Positions 36,787 through 50,586 are shown, counted from the first letter of the stretch. The stretch: 64,000 nt of DNA from Plantago ovata (GCA_028274465.1 CM051455.1:135132096-135196095), one strand, 5' to 3'. Notes: generated by a model from the sequence alone, not told the origin. Numbers and translations are program-made.

Positions 36787-38336
36787 GTTAACGAGATACA
36801 TACTTAGGTAATTAGAACTCTAAACGGAATAAATTATAGGAGTAAATCGGTCATTAAGCTAAGGACAAAAATGTGAATCTTTGATGATAAACCCTAAACC
36901 TAGGAGACTAGAGGACATGTAGGTATACACCCTATAGGAGAGGAGACAACGCATTATCTGATCACTAATTGGTGTCGCTCCCTTGTATGCATGCTTAAAG
37001 TCGATCTTACCTCAACTATACCTAATCATAACAAAACCATACTTATCACACTTAAAAGTGGATTAGTTAATGGAGCCACATGTTTACAAATTATTCTTCT
37101 GATTATTTTCCAAAAGTGGACTTGATTTGAGAATTTAACTATGGATATTCTCGATGACAATTTTTTTAGTTTGGTTGTAAGTTGAAGTACAAACAGTACG
37201 TTATTTTATGTGTTTATACTACAACTAAAAGTTATGGTTTTTATAATAATTTTATATGGTAAAATGTGAAAGATATATTTTTTAAAAATAAAATGATTGA
37301 TAAACTATCAATCAATTTCCATCAGTTATTTTATTAGTTCCTTTTGCTATCAGTACCTTTCTAGTAATTTTCGGTGTGCCAAATCTACACTAATCCTTGG
37401 TGTAATTTACATCTCTAACTAGTAATAACATGTTTGAAAAGTAAGAAAAATTCTACTATAAAAGATTTGGTCCATGATCAATTTTATTCTCCCTTTGTTT
37501 CGTAAAATATTATTAAGGTTAGGTCGCAGTTTAAAGGAAACAATAAAGTAATAGAGAAAAAAATAGTGGGTAGGTTACTTCTTAAGTGGAAAGTAATTAT
37601 TAAACTGAAGTATATGATGTGTGAGATAGGTTCTTTGAACTAGTGTTTTCGGAACACCTATATAATAAAAATGGGTAAAATTTTGTGAGATGGGGAATAT
37701 ACCTTATGGGTATAAAAATCAAGTATGACCCACATGATAGTGAATGATATTGGACAAGTTATACCAAGGTCTCATGGACTCGGTCGCACATAGGAATTTG
37801 CCACATAAAAGAGAAAAGAATTAGTGGGTATGTGTCAAGTGGAGCCCACAAAAAAGTATCAAATAAGCTCAAACCATTGTAAACTCAAAATAAAATAGAC
37901 TTATTTAGGGCTTATAGTGAAATAAGTTCAAGATTGAAGTCAACCATCAATGGTTAGTGGTCTAAACACTCTATTGGTTTTCTTATCACACACCCTGAAC
38001 TTTCAGTTCTTTCTTTGAACAGAAACTACTCACTTAGAGAACTTGTTTAAAACAGATATATTTTGGTAGTTATGCACATTAGAGTAAGCTGTACCTCAGC
38101 AGCATATATTTGTGAAAAGGAAACAAAAGTCAATAGGAACTGGAAAAAAAAATTCAATACAACAATAAATAATAATTCACAATTCACCTCAGCTAGTCTC
38201 TAAAAAACATGTTGTATTGCTGTCAACAATTTGTTCATCACTAAATCCCTACACAATTAATTTCTGGACATTTTCAACCCCCCCAAAAGAAAAAAAATTG
38301 ACCAAATCTTGCTTGTTCTTGCAATTGACAGACTGA
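36787..38336. other. Intergenic region downstream of the SKS1-like gene
   Basis: No gene was recognised. The last ~250 bp (38,090-38,336) should hold the 3'UTR of the minus-strand SKS1-like gene. Confidence 0.5.
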
Positions 38337-41300
38337 TCACACAGAAAGGAAGCTTAGAGCAAAACTAGAAACTACAACCAGGACAACATAGAGTTTCGAC
38401 CATACTTGCAGAGTAGATGCTGCGGAAACTCTCTGTGGCCTGCAAATGACGGTAGATATGTAAGCTTATAATCGGAAACAACGAGAATTATATGAAACTG
38501 TATTCATGCAAAATATGCAAAGGCTACATACCTCTGCAAATGGCTGAGAGCACCACAAAAGAGGGCATTGTCCGGTACAGGCAACTCTGTTTTGTTTGAG
38601 TTGTCTTCAGGGTTTATGATTCTCATGTATGTTTCTTGGCCAAGATACCATCTGTCTAAGTTCTCTGTCCTTAGATTCCAAACACCTACATTATCAAGAG
38701 ATACATATACTGCAGTCCATCCTCCAGACAATACCTATTCACGATATAAAAATCATGTTCAATGATCCAAAAAAGTTTGTCAGGAAGCAACAAGGCCAAT
38801 TTACTACCCTTAAGGGCTCATTTTTGTGTGATCTTTCGAGCCAAAATGAAATGAGAGACGATAACATCTTTTAGTAGATCAAGATTACATGTTCAAATAT
38901 CAAACACAAGACAGATTTTTGCTTCAATGAATAGTAGAAATAAATCATGTTGTATATCTTCATACCTGAACAGTAGAGCGAGATATCGCATCCCATCTGT
39001 TGTATTGTCCTCTACTGTCTTCAGTCCATTCACCAGGTCCCAACCTATTCCATCAAAACTTCAACTATCAGAACATAATGCTAAAATTAAAATTCAGATT
39101 TAAATAGGTATATGAAAGATTCAGATTTTAGACAATACCCAACGACAAAGAAAGAATAACCATCCAAGTGAAAGGTCTGAGAAACTGTGTCATTGTTTTG
39201 CAAAATGATCTCGATGAATCCCTTATATGTTCCATTGATAATTGAATTGTCCACAATAGGTGTCCTATTACGAGGAGTGCTTGGGAAGTCAAGCTTGTAA
39301 TCCCCCTTTACGTGATAAACATCAGCAAGCCGTATTGGAGTCGCTGGGTTGGAAAATGAGATTTCATTATAGGTAGCTTTTAGTTTTCCATTGATCATCA
39401 CGGGTGGCATGCTCCTCAACACATACGTATCAGTAACATTGATTTGACCATAATGGAAGGAACCTTGTGGGTTCGGGCGAGCTCCACTTGCAGTCACATT
39501 TTGCCTGGCCAAGTGAATTCGAGACACATAAGTTAGATGATATAGGACATTAAATCTGAAAAAAAGATATGCATTTTTAGTAACACATACCTGATGGACC
39601 TAGCCTGGTTATACGGATACGATGTGTCATACATATCATTCGGAGGGTCTGGGAGTGGACCAGAAGCACTGCCTCCGGAGTTAGAATAGTGCAACACAGC
39701 AACACCGGTTACTCTTTGCCAAACCGATTCATTCACATACCTAGGACTTGCAACAATGTAATAGTCACTGCTAGCATTCTGATCCATGGTAACAAGGAAA
39801 CTATAGGACTGTCCGACATGGATGTCCATGCTGGTAAAGTTCTGCTGCGATGTGTAATAGCCCTCTGTCTCGGCCACCAGTAAATTATGGTTCTGGATTC
39901 TGAAATTCAAAGCAGTTGAGACACCAACATTGTGTACCCGAATGCGGTAAGTTTTTCCTGCAATTTCTCCAATGAAACATTACAACAAATAAAACATGAG
40001 ATTATCATGTAGTACAACTGTAAGGTAGCTACCAGAAAATGGCAAAATACAAAAGATGGCAAATAGTAAATCATGAAATGGAAGTGAGTGAAGCTGACGA
40101 GAACACAAGTTCGTATTCGCCCATTAGATAAGCGCAAGATAGATTTTGTATGGATTGATTGTCATTTGATTGACTAAGAATTTGCAACAGTAATCACACT
40201 GCATGACTGCAAGAATATTGAAATTATTTATAAACCAAATGATGAACTTGTCGGGGAAAGGATTACCAGGATCAACATTGATAGTCTCGTGTTCAATACC
40301 ATCTGGGACAAGGGTTGTGTTATATCTGTATGGTCCTTTACCATTGATAAGAACACCATCAGGCATACCCAGAAGTCTTCCACCATCAAGCGTCCTCCGC
40401 AGAGCCTAGTGTTTTACCACGTAAGAGCAAATTAGATGATAGTAACATAAATCGAAGAAAGCACCAAAACCGAATAAACGAAGAAAGTAAACAGTAATGC
40501 AAACCATAGAACTACGTACCGTGTGATTGCTAGTATACCAATCACCAATCATAATGACAATTTCACCATCAGGAATGTTGAACGGGATCGAGATAACCTT
40601 CCGGTTCATGATAACAATAGGGCCAAAACCACCAGATGCTCTCTGCATGTTCAGTGAAGGGTAATAAAAGAAACTACCGATCTGATCCTTCACCTGAAAC
40701 TGGTATGTCCAGTTCCAACCATGAGGTATCGGGCAGTTCGTTCCCAGAACCCCATCTTGCCACGAAGAACGACGCTGCTGGATTCCAGACCTATAACCAG
40801 CAAAGACACATTGCTAAAAATCTTATTTAATGACAAAGAATCTAGGAAACAGTTCTCTGGTCTTTCAAATCTTTGCATACCATGTTATCAATAGATCTTC
40901 ATCCAATCGGTTCCTGACATTTACCACAACATTGTAATTGGTAGTGACATTGATGACTGGACCAGGAAACTTCCCATTGACTGCTATTACCTAAAACCAA
41001 GAAAATTAACATAGTTATCGTCTAATTGCAGACACACAGTCAACAAGCAACTAGTATAATACTACAAAATAAATCGACTGCTCAAAACCACCAAACGTAA
41101 AGAACTTGATGCAATCACATTATCACGCAATCATCGTATACAACCATGTACACTGATTTTCCAAAGCACAAATCAATGAGAATCAGTTCAAATCCTCAGC
41201 AAGTCATATTATTTTATTTTAATTGGGTCTACATCCATATACGTACTAAATTCCATTAATATAGGCCTAAACAGATGGCTCCGATTTTCTCCATTCACAG

Positions 41301-42122
41301 AACTCGAACTCAATTAGAAGATAACTGCAGCATTTCATTTCACTAGCACATTAACAACACATATGCACAAAACTTAGACAAAAACATAAAACACCGAATC
41401 ATTGGCATCGTCTAGAACAGATAATGCAAGCAAGCAATCATTTAACACAACCATGTCCACTGCTTTTCTAGAGCAAACACAATGAGACTCATGCTCAAGT
41501 GCAGAACTTCTTTATCTCTACGACCAAATACTGAATTCGATTAAAAACGGCCTTATCGGGTTGCTCTGATTCTCCCTTCACAAGACACAAACTCAACACA
41601 AAAAATACTCCACCTTAATTTAATTGGTTTCACATATCAAAACTAGACTCCATTAACATATGTTTTCCCATTCAACAAGACTCACAAACCCAATACACTA
41701 ACACTCCACCTTAAGTTTTTGCATTCCCAATAGGCCAAAAAAACAGCACCATTTTCTAAGTGTCAGTCACATAACCAAGAAGCAACACAAACTAGAAAAC
41801 CACAAAAACTGGATTAATACTCTACAAAACATGTAATCAAATCCCAATTTCCACCAATTCCCCACTAATAAAAACTCGATTTCGTCACCAAAAACTCTTC
41901 AGAAACATGACAACCAAAAACCAAACCAATAAAAAAAAGAAGCAAAAACACTTTCCAAGAGCCTAAAAAAAATCAACCTTTTCCTCACCTGTTGAGGAAC
42001 GCCAAGCGGAGAAGCAGTGATATAGGAAAGCTCCAAGTCAAAATTCGCAAACGGGTCTGCACCAAACACACTCCAAGCAACAAACCAATGAAACAGACCC
42101 AATACGCCAACCCCATTACCAT
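38337..42122 (-). CDS. SKS1: SKU5-similar monocopper-oxidase-like protein (SKS1 type), GPI-anchored
   Basis: Nine exons: ~42,122-41,989; 40,990-40,881; 40,790-40,520; 40,405-40,267; 39,957-39,591; 39,504-39,139; 39,044-38,966; 38,734-38,532; 38,439-38,337. All have GT/AG borders and matched phases, and together give ~590 aa, the usual length. Landmarks are DLELSYITASPLGVPQQ, SSWQDGVLGTNCPIP, DQIGSFFYYPSLNMQRASGG, GMPDGVLINGKGPYRYN, SYSFLVTMDQNASSDYYIVA, ASGARPNPQGSFHYGQIN and ENLDRWYLGQETYMR. The C-terminus is hydrophobic (LYVVLVVVSSFALSFLSV), as in GPI-anchored members. SKU5-family proteins are secreted cupredoxin-fold proteins at the wall and plasma membrane that affect directional growth. 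RQNVTASGARPN and HYGQIN point to SKS1/SKS2 rather than SKU5 itself. The 5' end is odd: the ATGs at 42,122 and 42,116 begin a good signal peptide but are one base out of frame with ADPFANF. Confidence 0.9.
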
Positions 42123-43860
42123 AACAAGAGAAAAACAATACAACACGAAAAAAGAAAAATTCCAGAAAAAAAAAAGGTCTCAACTATAAACGAGTCTCTC
42201 TCTCGTTGCTGTTAATAAACAACGCAAAGTCACATGAAAAACCCTAAGATCTGCGTGTTTTTGCAAGTTGTTGGTGTGTGAAAAGGAATGGAAATGGCGA
42301 AGAAAAGGAAAAGAAAAAAAACTGGAAAATCGGCTGCCTGTTTGTTTGTGTGTTTTGTTGTTGCCTTTTTGAATTCTGGGAGAATGTATGAATTCAGTGA
42401 CTGTGTGTATTTATTTTCGGTTTTCTTCTAGAAAATCTATTACCGGCTACCGGTTTAGCCAGTTTTGTCTCTCTTAATCAATTTTTAATTGACTTTTTTT
42501 TTAATTAATCAGTGTGTGCTAATTATTATTCTAATCCATAATCGTGGCTCTTAGTTGATATGGTTTAAGTAAGTGGACATTTTTCTTTCTTAGGGATATT
42601 TTTTACCAATAGCAATTTGGATGTGTTGTTTTTCTTGTGGAAAAATGGAAGTTTTAAAGATATTGTTAATTTAGAATTTTGAAAGATTTTGTTTCCGTTA
42701 TGAAGTTTTTCTTGTTATGGTGGTAATGAACGTTAGGTGAGAATTGCGTTCGGTATTAGTCGTTATTGACCTTTTGGAATCAGTTACCGATTTAGCCGGT
42801 TTTGTTTTCTTAATCATTTTTTATTATTTTTGTTTTTTATGATCAGTGAGCTAATTATTATTCTAATCTATATATTCATGGATGTGTGGACTATGGTCTA
42901 AGTGGTTTTTTCTTTTTTAATTGGAGTAATTTCCAATGAAAAGTTGGAAGGACTTTTTCCTTTCTCTAATGGTGGACAAATCACAAATGGAAGTTTGAAA
43001 GATATCGTTAACTTCCAAATATTTTGTTTCGGTTATGAAGTTTTTCATTTTATGGTAATAAATGTCAGGTGAGAATTGAGTTCGATGTTAGATATTATTT
43101 ACCTTTCGGATTCGATTACGGATTTATAGATGTACGAGAGAAGGATGGATTTTGTCTCGCTATAACTAGATGCTTCCATGCGTTTTTTCATCAAATCTAT
43201 TTCCATGTGTTTAATTCAGTTATGATATTATTCGGAAATAATTATTAGTGCAGATTGGCCTAAAATAAGAAGCTGATTTGCAAGTTGTCAAAAACATTGT
43301 TAATTGGAGAGTTGCGTGATGATAGTTAACTCACAAGGAACGCATTTAATCTCACTCTTAGCTAATGTTTTGTTCATATTCACCTTAAACCATCCAACTC
43401 ATTTCTTACGTGACTTTCTCCAGTTCCGATTACTCGCTCGCACACTCGGGGCTAGATATCTCATTTTAGTTTGTATATTTACATGCCCATGCACTTTCGT
43501 AACTCTTTATCCGTTAAATGAGTGATTGTCAAACACTTGTATTGTTCACTTTCTTTATATGTTAAATTGAAAAAAGTGTTAAAACTGACAAGTATGTTAT
43601 AATAAAGTACACATGAAAACACCTGATGATGCTTCATTTCTGTATAGGAAAATTTTGAAATTTTTTGAAATTTGGTGGTTGGGGGAACTGATTGGGATAA
43701 TCAACTTGGACGTGAAAAATTTGATAATATTGTTGTCTATTCTGGACTTAGAGATGAGACTGTTAAAGTCGATCGGAGGGAGTTTGCCTAAATTCTATGG
43801 GGACTCCGAAGGCTCAATTTATTTTATGACTCACTCTTTGGAAAAAAAAATGCAACAAAG
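42123..43860. other. SKS1-like 5'UTR/promoter and intergenic spacer
   Basis: The first ~300 bp are the pyrimidine-rich leader and promoter of the minus-strand SKS1-like gene. Beyond it, two diverged copies of a ~300 bp stretch (about 42,460-42,760 and 42,780-43,080) share gtgctaattattattctaat, ttgaaagat and ttatgaagtttttc, a local tandem duplication. No other gene was recognised. Confidence 0.55.
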
Positions 43861-43920
43861 GTACGCTTATTGAAGTTTAACAAGTTGATTGATCCGATGT
43901 GTATTTTTTTCGGTTTAGAG

Positions 43921-44838
<918 letters not shown>

Positions 44839-45317
44839 GTTTAGAGGAGGAGACTGTTGGCCATTTATTTTCGAATGTGCATGCACGAAACTTACCCTTG
44901 AAGCTGTTCTTGGGTGGACATGGATAACTGCTGGTTATTATCCCCACCTGGATAGTTTTCTGGTGTGTGAGAAAGGTCGAAGCTCACAGTGCCGTTTTTT
45001 GAAAGTTCTGATTTCTGAACTAGTGTATGCGCTTTGGAAGGGAAGGAATTGTCGGGTATTTCAAGGGAAAGTTAGAGATATTCACATTATTTTGCAGGAT
45101 TTTGCTCACATAACTTTAGCTAGATGCCAGTTTTCAGCTAAGTTGCCGCATTATTATAGCAATTTTATAGATTACCCAAAAGTGAGATTTGTATAGAACT
45201 ATAGGTCTTGAGCTTTATTTTGTTGGGATTTTATGTCGATCTAGTTTTGAGTTGTGTAATTGGTGTTTGAACCTCATTGGTTACTTGGAATGAAATGAAG
45301 CTATTTTGTTCCAAAAA

Positions 45318-46990
45318 GGTACATAAATTGGACTTGGACACTTTGAAGTAATTAATTGAACATGACACACTCTAAAATAGTGAATTTTACCATGTTTATT
45401 CGTGTTCACCTTAAATTCATTATATACATCACTTTCTCCCCATAGGATTCACCTTAAATTCATCATATACGTCACTTTTAGGATTTTCAATTTTCATGTC
45501 CGTTTTATTAATTCAACTCGCATTACTCCCACAGGACTAGATATCTCATTTTTCATTGGATAAATTTTATATGATACCCCAATAAATTTTCTAATTATAT
45601 TTAAGTCTCTAAGATTTAAACAAATATCAACCAATATTAGTTTTACATTTCTGAACTCTAAACTATTTTGTGTAGTTTCTCATGTAATCATAATTCATAG
45701 ATAAGTGTATTAATGTTTTACAAGAAAATAAAAATAGATAAGTGTATTAATTTTCCGGTTGCCAAACAGGTCTTTAGGAATTGGGTGTAATGAAGCAATT
45801 GGCAGTTTTGCCTCCCTTGAGTTTTGACTAACTTATGGAAAAACGTTCACATTTCTGGCAAACGAATATCGAATAGATATTCAAATTGGGCCCACGTTTT
45901 GCACATGGTGGTATTTGGACCCACAAATACCGAACCCAAATTGGCAAGTTTCTTATCCACTTCCATATTTGTGATAGACCCTACCTCGCCTTTTACTTGC
46001 CATTAATCTCACGATGATCGATTCGGAGTTGTATAACACTACAACCGAACTAATGTTGCGGAGTTTTAACAATTGCTCATCTAGACCTATGGTACTCGAG
46101 CTTGTATCAATCAACAAAGTGTAATTGAGATGATCTTTGTAAAGTTTGTTTAGCTAACACGATGAACATAATTCGACTCAGTAAAAATTGTATTTGTGTT
46201 TATTACGCGTATACTCATATTTTAGTATACAACTTCCATCATAGATGAAATAATCCATTTAAGTTTAGGTGTAAAATTTAAGAAAATTGTGGTATTATGT
46301 GGCGTATTAATTAAGTAACTGATAAAAGTTGTAAGTCGAAAGAAAATTATTGTGTTGTTTGATAAATTATGAATAAAAAATTAATAAAGTGAATAATGCA
46401 GATAAGTAATAATATAAAATTTAATACTATATTTTTTAGGATTGGGTCGCATGTAATGGGATAGAGAGAGTATATAAACATTGAGTTCGAGTTCGAACTC
46501 ATTATAAATTACTCGAAATAGAATAAATTTTTTGAACCAAAATTGTTGTTTTTATTCCGAACAATTTAGTACAATGAGTCGATCTGAAAATCCAGACAAT
46601 CTCAACATGAGCGAAATCTAAGCTGCTGCTAATCTCAAACTAATTGACAGTAAAATTCTAACAGTTTAGCATCATCTATACATCTAGGCTATACATCTAG
46701 TTTTGACAACAAATTTAATTTCCTCCCCTATATGCATATTAAAAGGTTGGCTGCTGAACAGTTTAGCATTCCATAATTTCCATGTTGCATATATAAATCG
46801 CCTCAACGATTGTCATCTTCAAAAGTTGTTCTCTTGCTGATTTCCCTTTGGTTTCATTTTTAGATTTGCTTATTTGACGAATTAAATCTCTAACTTGCCT
46901 TGATTAAAATTGAGTTTGAATTTGATTCATGCGATAATCAACCCGTCATGTTTAATCGATGTATCTAGAATACTGTAGAGTTGTGTGGAG
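45318..46990. other. Intergenic AT-rich region
   Basis: No gene recognised. A short direct repeat (gattcaccttaaattcat) occurs near 45,407 and 45,446. The frame at 45,824-46,006 has no family features. Confidence 0.5.
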
Positions 46991-47165
46991 TCATAAAGTA
47001 GTGCAACGGTAAGGACCTGGGTTATGAAGGAGAGGTGCAGGGTTCGATCCCCGGCGGTGGCGAAGTTATAAGATTGGTTTAGGTGGGGAGAAATAAGGTA
47101 GTGTACGAAGTTTGTATAACATTATTATAGGAGTAGTTGTAATATTTGCCGGTTTTTAAAAAAAG
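46991..47165 (+). mobile_element. tRNA-derived SINE, best copy
   Basis: It carries RNA polymerase III internal promoter boxes: box A TAGTGCAACGG at 46,999-47,009 and box B GGTTCGATCC at 47,041-47,050, at tRNA-like spacing. A family-specific body (ggagaaataagg, gaagtttgtata) follows, then the conserved tail gttgtaatatttgcc and a short A-run. Copies occur at 33,290 and 63,299. Target duplication is not obvious. Confidence 0.82.
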
Positions 47166-47859
47166 GGAAACATACAGAAAATGGACCAACAACAACAACT
47201 ACTTACATAAGGGATTACATAAAAAGTCACCTTCAAACAACATTTACAAAATGCTCGGTCATTCATAGCATTCGGACCTCAAAAACTCGCTAAACTGTAT
47301 TTAATGAAGATTTTTGAAATCCGCCTAGAGAAATGGACCTCAAAATCTCGCTCAGCTAACTTTAATAGCAATTTTGACATTTAGACTAGCCGAAACTAGC
47401 TAAAACGGACCCAAAAACCTCGCTAAACTGTATTTAATGAAGATTTTTGAAATCCACCTACAGAAATGGACCTCAAAATCTCGCTCAACTGGATTTAATA
47501 GCAAATTTGACATCCGGAATCTAGTTTCAGCCATTGAAACTAGCCGATACTAGCTAAAAATGATTGAAACTAGCTAAAAATGACTGAAACAAGTTGAAAT
47601 TAACTGTTAATTTTAAATTTTTTCTGAAATTAACCTTTAAAACTAGTTGTTCATTTTATAAAATGATTTATTTTAATAATCTAACCATTACAATTTCATA
47701 AGTAGCATTACAAAACTAGTAATAAACTATAAATAATCCCGCACTTGGCGAGAATTGAACCTATGACCTCTAGTGTCATGACACCTCAGTCTAAAATGAT
47801 TAAATTAACTCTAAAAACTTATTTATGCTAAATTAAAAAAATAAAAAAATATAATTTCA

Positions 47860-48165
47860 ACATTAGTTTCAACACATAAAAGCTAGTTTTAAAAGCTAGT
47901 TTCATACAAAACCTAGTTTCATAAACCAGCTGAAACTAGTTGAAACTAACTATTAATGCTAGTTTCAGCATCATAAAATGTTAATTTCATTAGTTTCAAC
48001 AATAAAAATGCTATTTTCATTAGTTTCAGCAAAAAAAATGCTAGTTTCACAAACACAAATGCTAGTTTCAACAAAAAATGCTAGTTTTTATTAGTTTAAA
48101 CATCATAAGTGCTAGTTTTCAGCCACAAAAATGCTAGTTTTAGTTACAAAACTGCTAGTTCTCTC
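47860..48165. repeat. Imperfect tandem array of aatgctagtttca
   Basis: About a dozen units of 20-30 bp, each holding (a)atgctagttt(ca), with variable spacers. Looser relatives (actagctaaaaatga, tgaaactagc) start at ~47,385. Non-coding. Confidence 0.8.
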
Positions 48166-48190
48166 CAAAAAGCCTAACGCCGCCATCGGA

Positions 48191-48234
48191 GCTTCTGCTC
48201 CGATCTGGTTCTTCCAGATCGGAGCAGAAAGCTC
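48191..48234. repeat. Hairpin: 14 bp perfect stem within the MULE-like element
   Basis: ctgctccgatctgg and ccagatcggagcag flank a 5-nt loop (ttctt), with outer ggagctt / aaagctcc adding pairs. Probably a remnant of a terminal or captured palindrome. Confidence 0.85.
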
Positions 48235-48329
48235 CAACCTTACTCTTCTCCTGTTTTTGTTTGTTTTGTTCATTTAGTTTTCTTTAACTTTTTTTCGTTT
48301 CCTTTTCAATAAATCAGATCTAGATTTTT

Positions 48330-49060
48330 CTTGTCACCGATTTGGTTTTGGAAGCATGATTCGGTCCGAGGTTTCGATTTGGGGAGGTTTCGGAGGTCGG
48401 GGTTTCGGGGGCGCCAATTTATGGATTCGATGAGGTTCCGGAGGTTGCGGCGACGGTTTAGGAGGTGTTTGGTGCCTGGTTTTAGATGTCAAATTTTGGT
48501 GATGGCATGATGGTGTTATGGAAGTGGTTGTCAAAGGTGATGAATCTGGAGATTTCGGTGGAGGATTGCAATAGTGGTTGCGGTGTTCAGGTTGAGGTGT
48601 TCTAATAGGTTTAATTAGGTGAATCCCGCGTTGCTAGTTTCGGGAGGTTAAGTGGTGGTCAAAGGTGATGAATCTGGAGATTTCGGTGGAGGATTGCAAA
48701 AGTGGTTGAGGTGTTCAGGTTGAGGAGTTCTAAGAGGTTTAGGTGAATCCCGCGTTGTTTGTTTCAGGAGGTTTAGGTGAATTCAGCGTTGTTGGTTCGA
48801 GTCTTATGTCAAGTTTGGGCTCCGTGGTTTCGATAAAGAGGTTTGTTGGGATAAAGTGGAGTCGGTTGATGGCTTTAACAAGAAGAATTAAGATGAATAG
48901 CTTTATGGATCTTTTGGGTTTTGGTAAGTTAGCCCCCGTTTATTAGATTTCGTGGAGTCTTTTTGTAACATTTCGTATTTTCTACCAAATTTAATTTTTT
49001 TTTATTTAATTACATGAATAGGTTATTTTATTTGGTAATTAATTAATTTATTTGCCGAGT
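48330..49060. other. GC-richer gene-like stretch with a ~125 bp tandem duplication
   Basis: Higher GC than the surroundings. Two copies of ggtgatgaatctggagattt...gtgaatcccgcgttg lie at about 48,535-48,640 and 48,660-48,760. Frames on both strands are open for 60-70 codons, but none is recognisable. It may be a host gene fragment carried by the MULE-like element. Confidence 0.4.
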
Positions 49061-49291
49061 CGTTGAGTTCGAGCTAGAAGACTACCGTTTAATGGACCGA
49101 TTACTTTTCATTTGGACCAAGAGAAGTACTCCAGCTTTGGTAGACTCATCTGAGTCCATTTTGTTAGCCCAAGACTTTGCCCAATTCCAAGTCCAGTCAA
49201 AGTCCACCCCTCTAGTAAAAAACCCTAACCTAGCTTGATCTTTCTCCTCCCTTCCCACTCCCCATTTCCAACGCCACCATCAGTAAAAAGA

Positions 49292-50346
49292 AGGACTATT
49301 CAGTCTTCACTCCCAAACCTTGCATGCGTTTTGCCAAAACAGACTTTGTGAAAATAAATTGTAAAGACACACGCACAAATTAATCTTAGGTCGATTTCTG
49401 CACTCTGCATTTGTTTTTGGCCATGACACCATGACATTTTTGCCCTTCTGAGAATAAACGTCCAAATCTGGGAAGGACACAAGGACTCCTTGCTCAGCTT
49501 GGCTCCAAAAGATGGACAGACACAAAGGACTCCTTACTTAGCTTGGCTCCAAAAATGGACAGAGGAAAGGACTCTTTGCTTAGCTTGCAGTTTGTACAAT
49601 ATAGCACGTGATTTCAGTCGAAATTAATTTGTTATTGGACGCAAGATAAGACAAATATTATAACTATAACAGATTGCACATTTCATAAACTAAAATCAAA
49701 TCTTTATTTTACATAGAGCTCACAAATCTTTTCTCTTCAATTCTTGTGGTCCTGCATTTGAGATATGGTTGAGAACAACACAAATGAGGTGCTTATGTTC
49801 GTTAGTACAGAACCTCCATCTTCTTTCCATTACTAACGAACATAAGCACCTCATTTGTGTTGTTCTAAACCATATCTCAAATGCAGGACCACAAGAATTG
49901 AAGAGAAAAGATTTGTGAGCTCTATGTAAAATAAAGATTTGATTTTAGTTTATGAAATGTGCAATCTGTTATAGTTATAATATTTGTCTTATCTTGCGTC
50001 CAATAACAAATTAATTCCGACTGAAATCACGTGCTATATTGTACAAACTGCAAGCTGAGCAAAGAGTCCTTTCCTCTGTCCATTTTTGGAGCCAAGCTGA
50101 GTAAGGAGTCCTTTGTGTCTGCCCATCTTTTGGAGCCAAGCTGAGCAAGGAGTCCCTGTGTCCTTCCCAGATTTGGACGTTTATTCTCAGAAGGGCAAAA
50201 ATGTCATGGTGTCATGGCCAAAAACAAATGCAGAGTGCAGAAATCGACCTAAGATTAATTTGTGCGTATGTCTTTACAATTTATTTTCACAAAGTCTGTT
50301 TTGGCAAAACGCATGCAAGGTTTGGGAGTGCAGACGGAATAGTCCT
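49292..50346. repeat. Near-perfect inverted repeat, 516 bp arms, 23 bp loop
   Basis: Left arm 49,292-49,807 (aggactattc...cgttagta) is the reverse complement of right arm 49,831-50,346 (tactaacg...gaatagtcct). The loop is 49,808-49,830. Only scattered mismatches are visible. Each arm encodes the same ~70-residue frame (for example KTNAECRNRPKINLCVCLYN) and holds three ~45 bp units of aaggactcctt...gcttggctccaaaa. A transcript through it would fold into a ~500 bp duplex hairpin. Confidence 0.95.
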
Positions 50347-50586
50347 AGAAAAAATAGTTAAATATAATTACAGTAGTTAGTAATTAATTAACACTAACGG
50401 ATGTAAAAAACATCATCAAAATTCATTTTAGCGAGAAAAATGGAGTCCAGATCTAATTTAGCGAGATTTATGGAGAGTATTTGATTAGATTTTAGGACAT
50501 CAAAAATAGAATGATCTTTTTTGTAATAGATTTTTTAAGTTGGTTGTTTTAACAATAAGCTGGTCAAAGTGGTAGTTTTATGTAAT

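Larger units (their letters stand above)
47214..50586. mobile_element. MULE-like element (~3.4 kb) with long diverged TIRs
   Basis: The left end reads attacataaaaa, then ttacaaaatgctcggtcatt, ggacctcaaaaactcgctaa and gatttttgaaatccg. The right end, read inverted, gives attacataaaac, then ttacaaaaaagatcattc, ggactccatttttctcgctaa and gttttttacatccg in the same order, so the two ends form ~200 bp diverged TIRs. Inside are a ~130 bp duplication (47,278-47,515), a tgctagttt-rich array, a hairpin, a GC-richer gene-like stretch and a long inverted repeat. No transposase and no clear target duplication, so the superfamily is inferred from TIR length. Confidence 0.55.
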
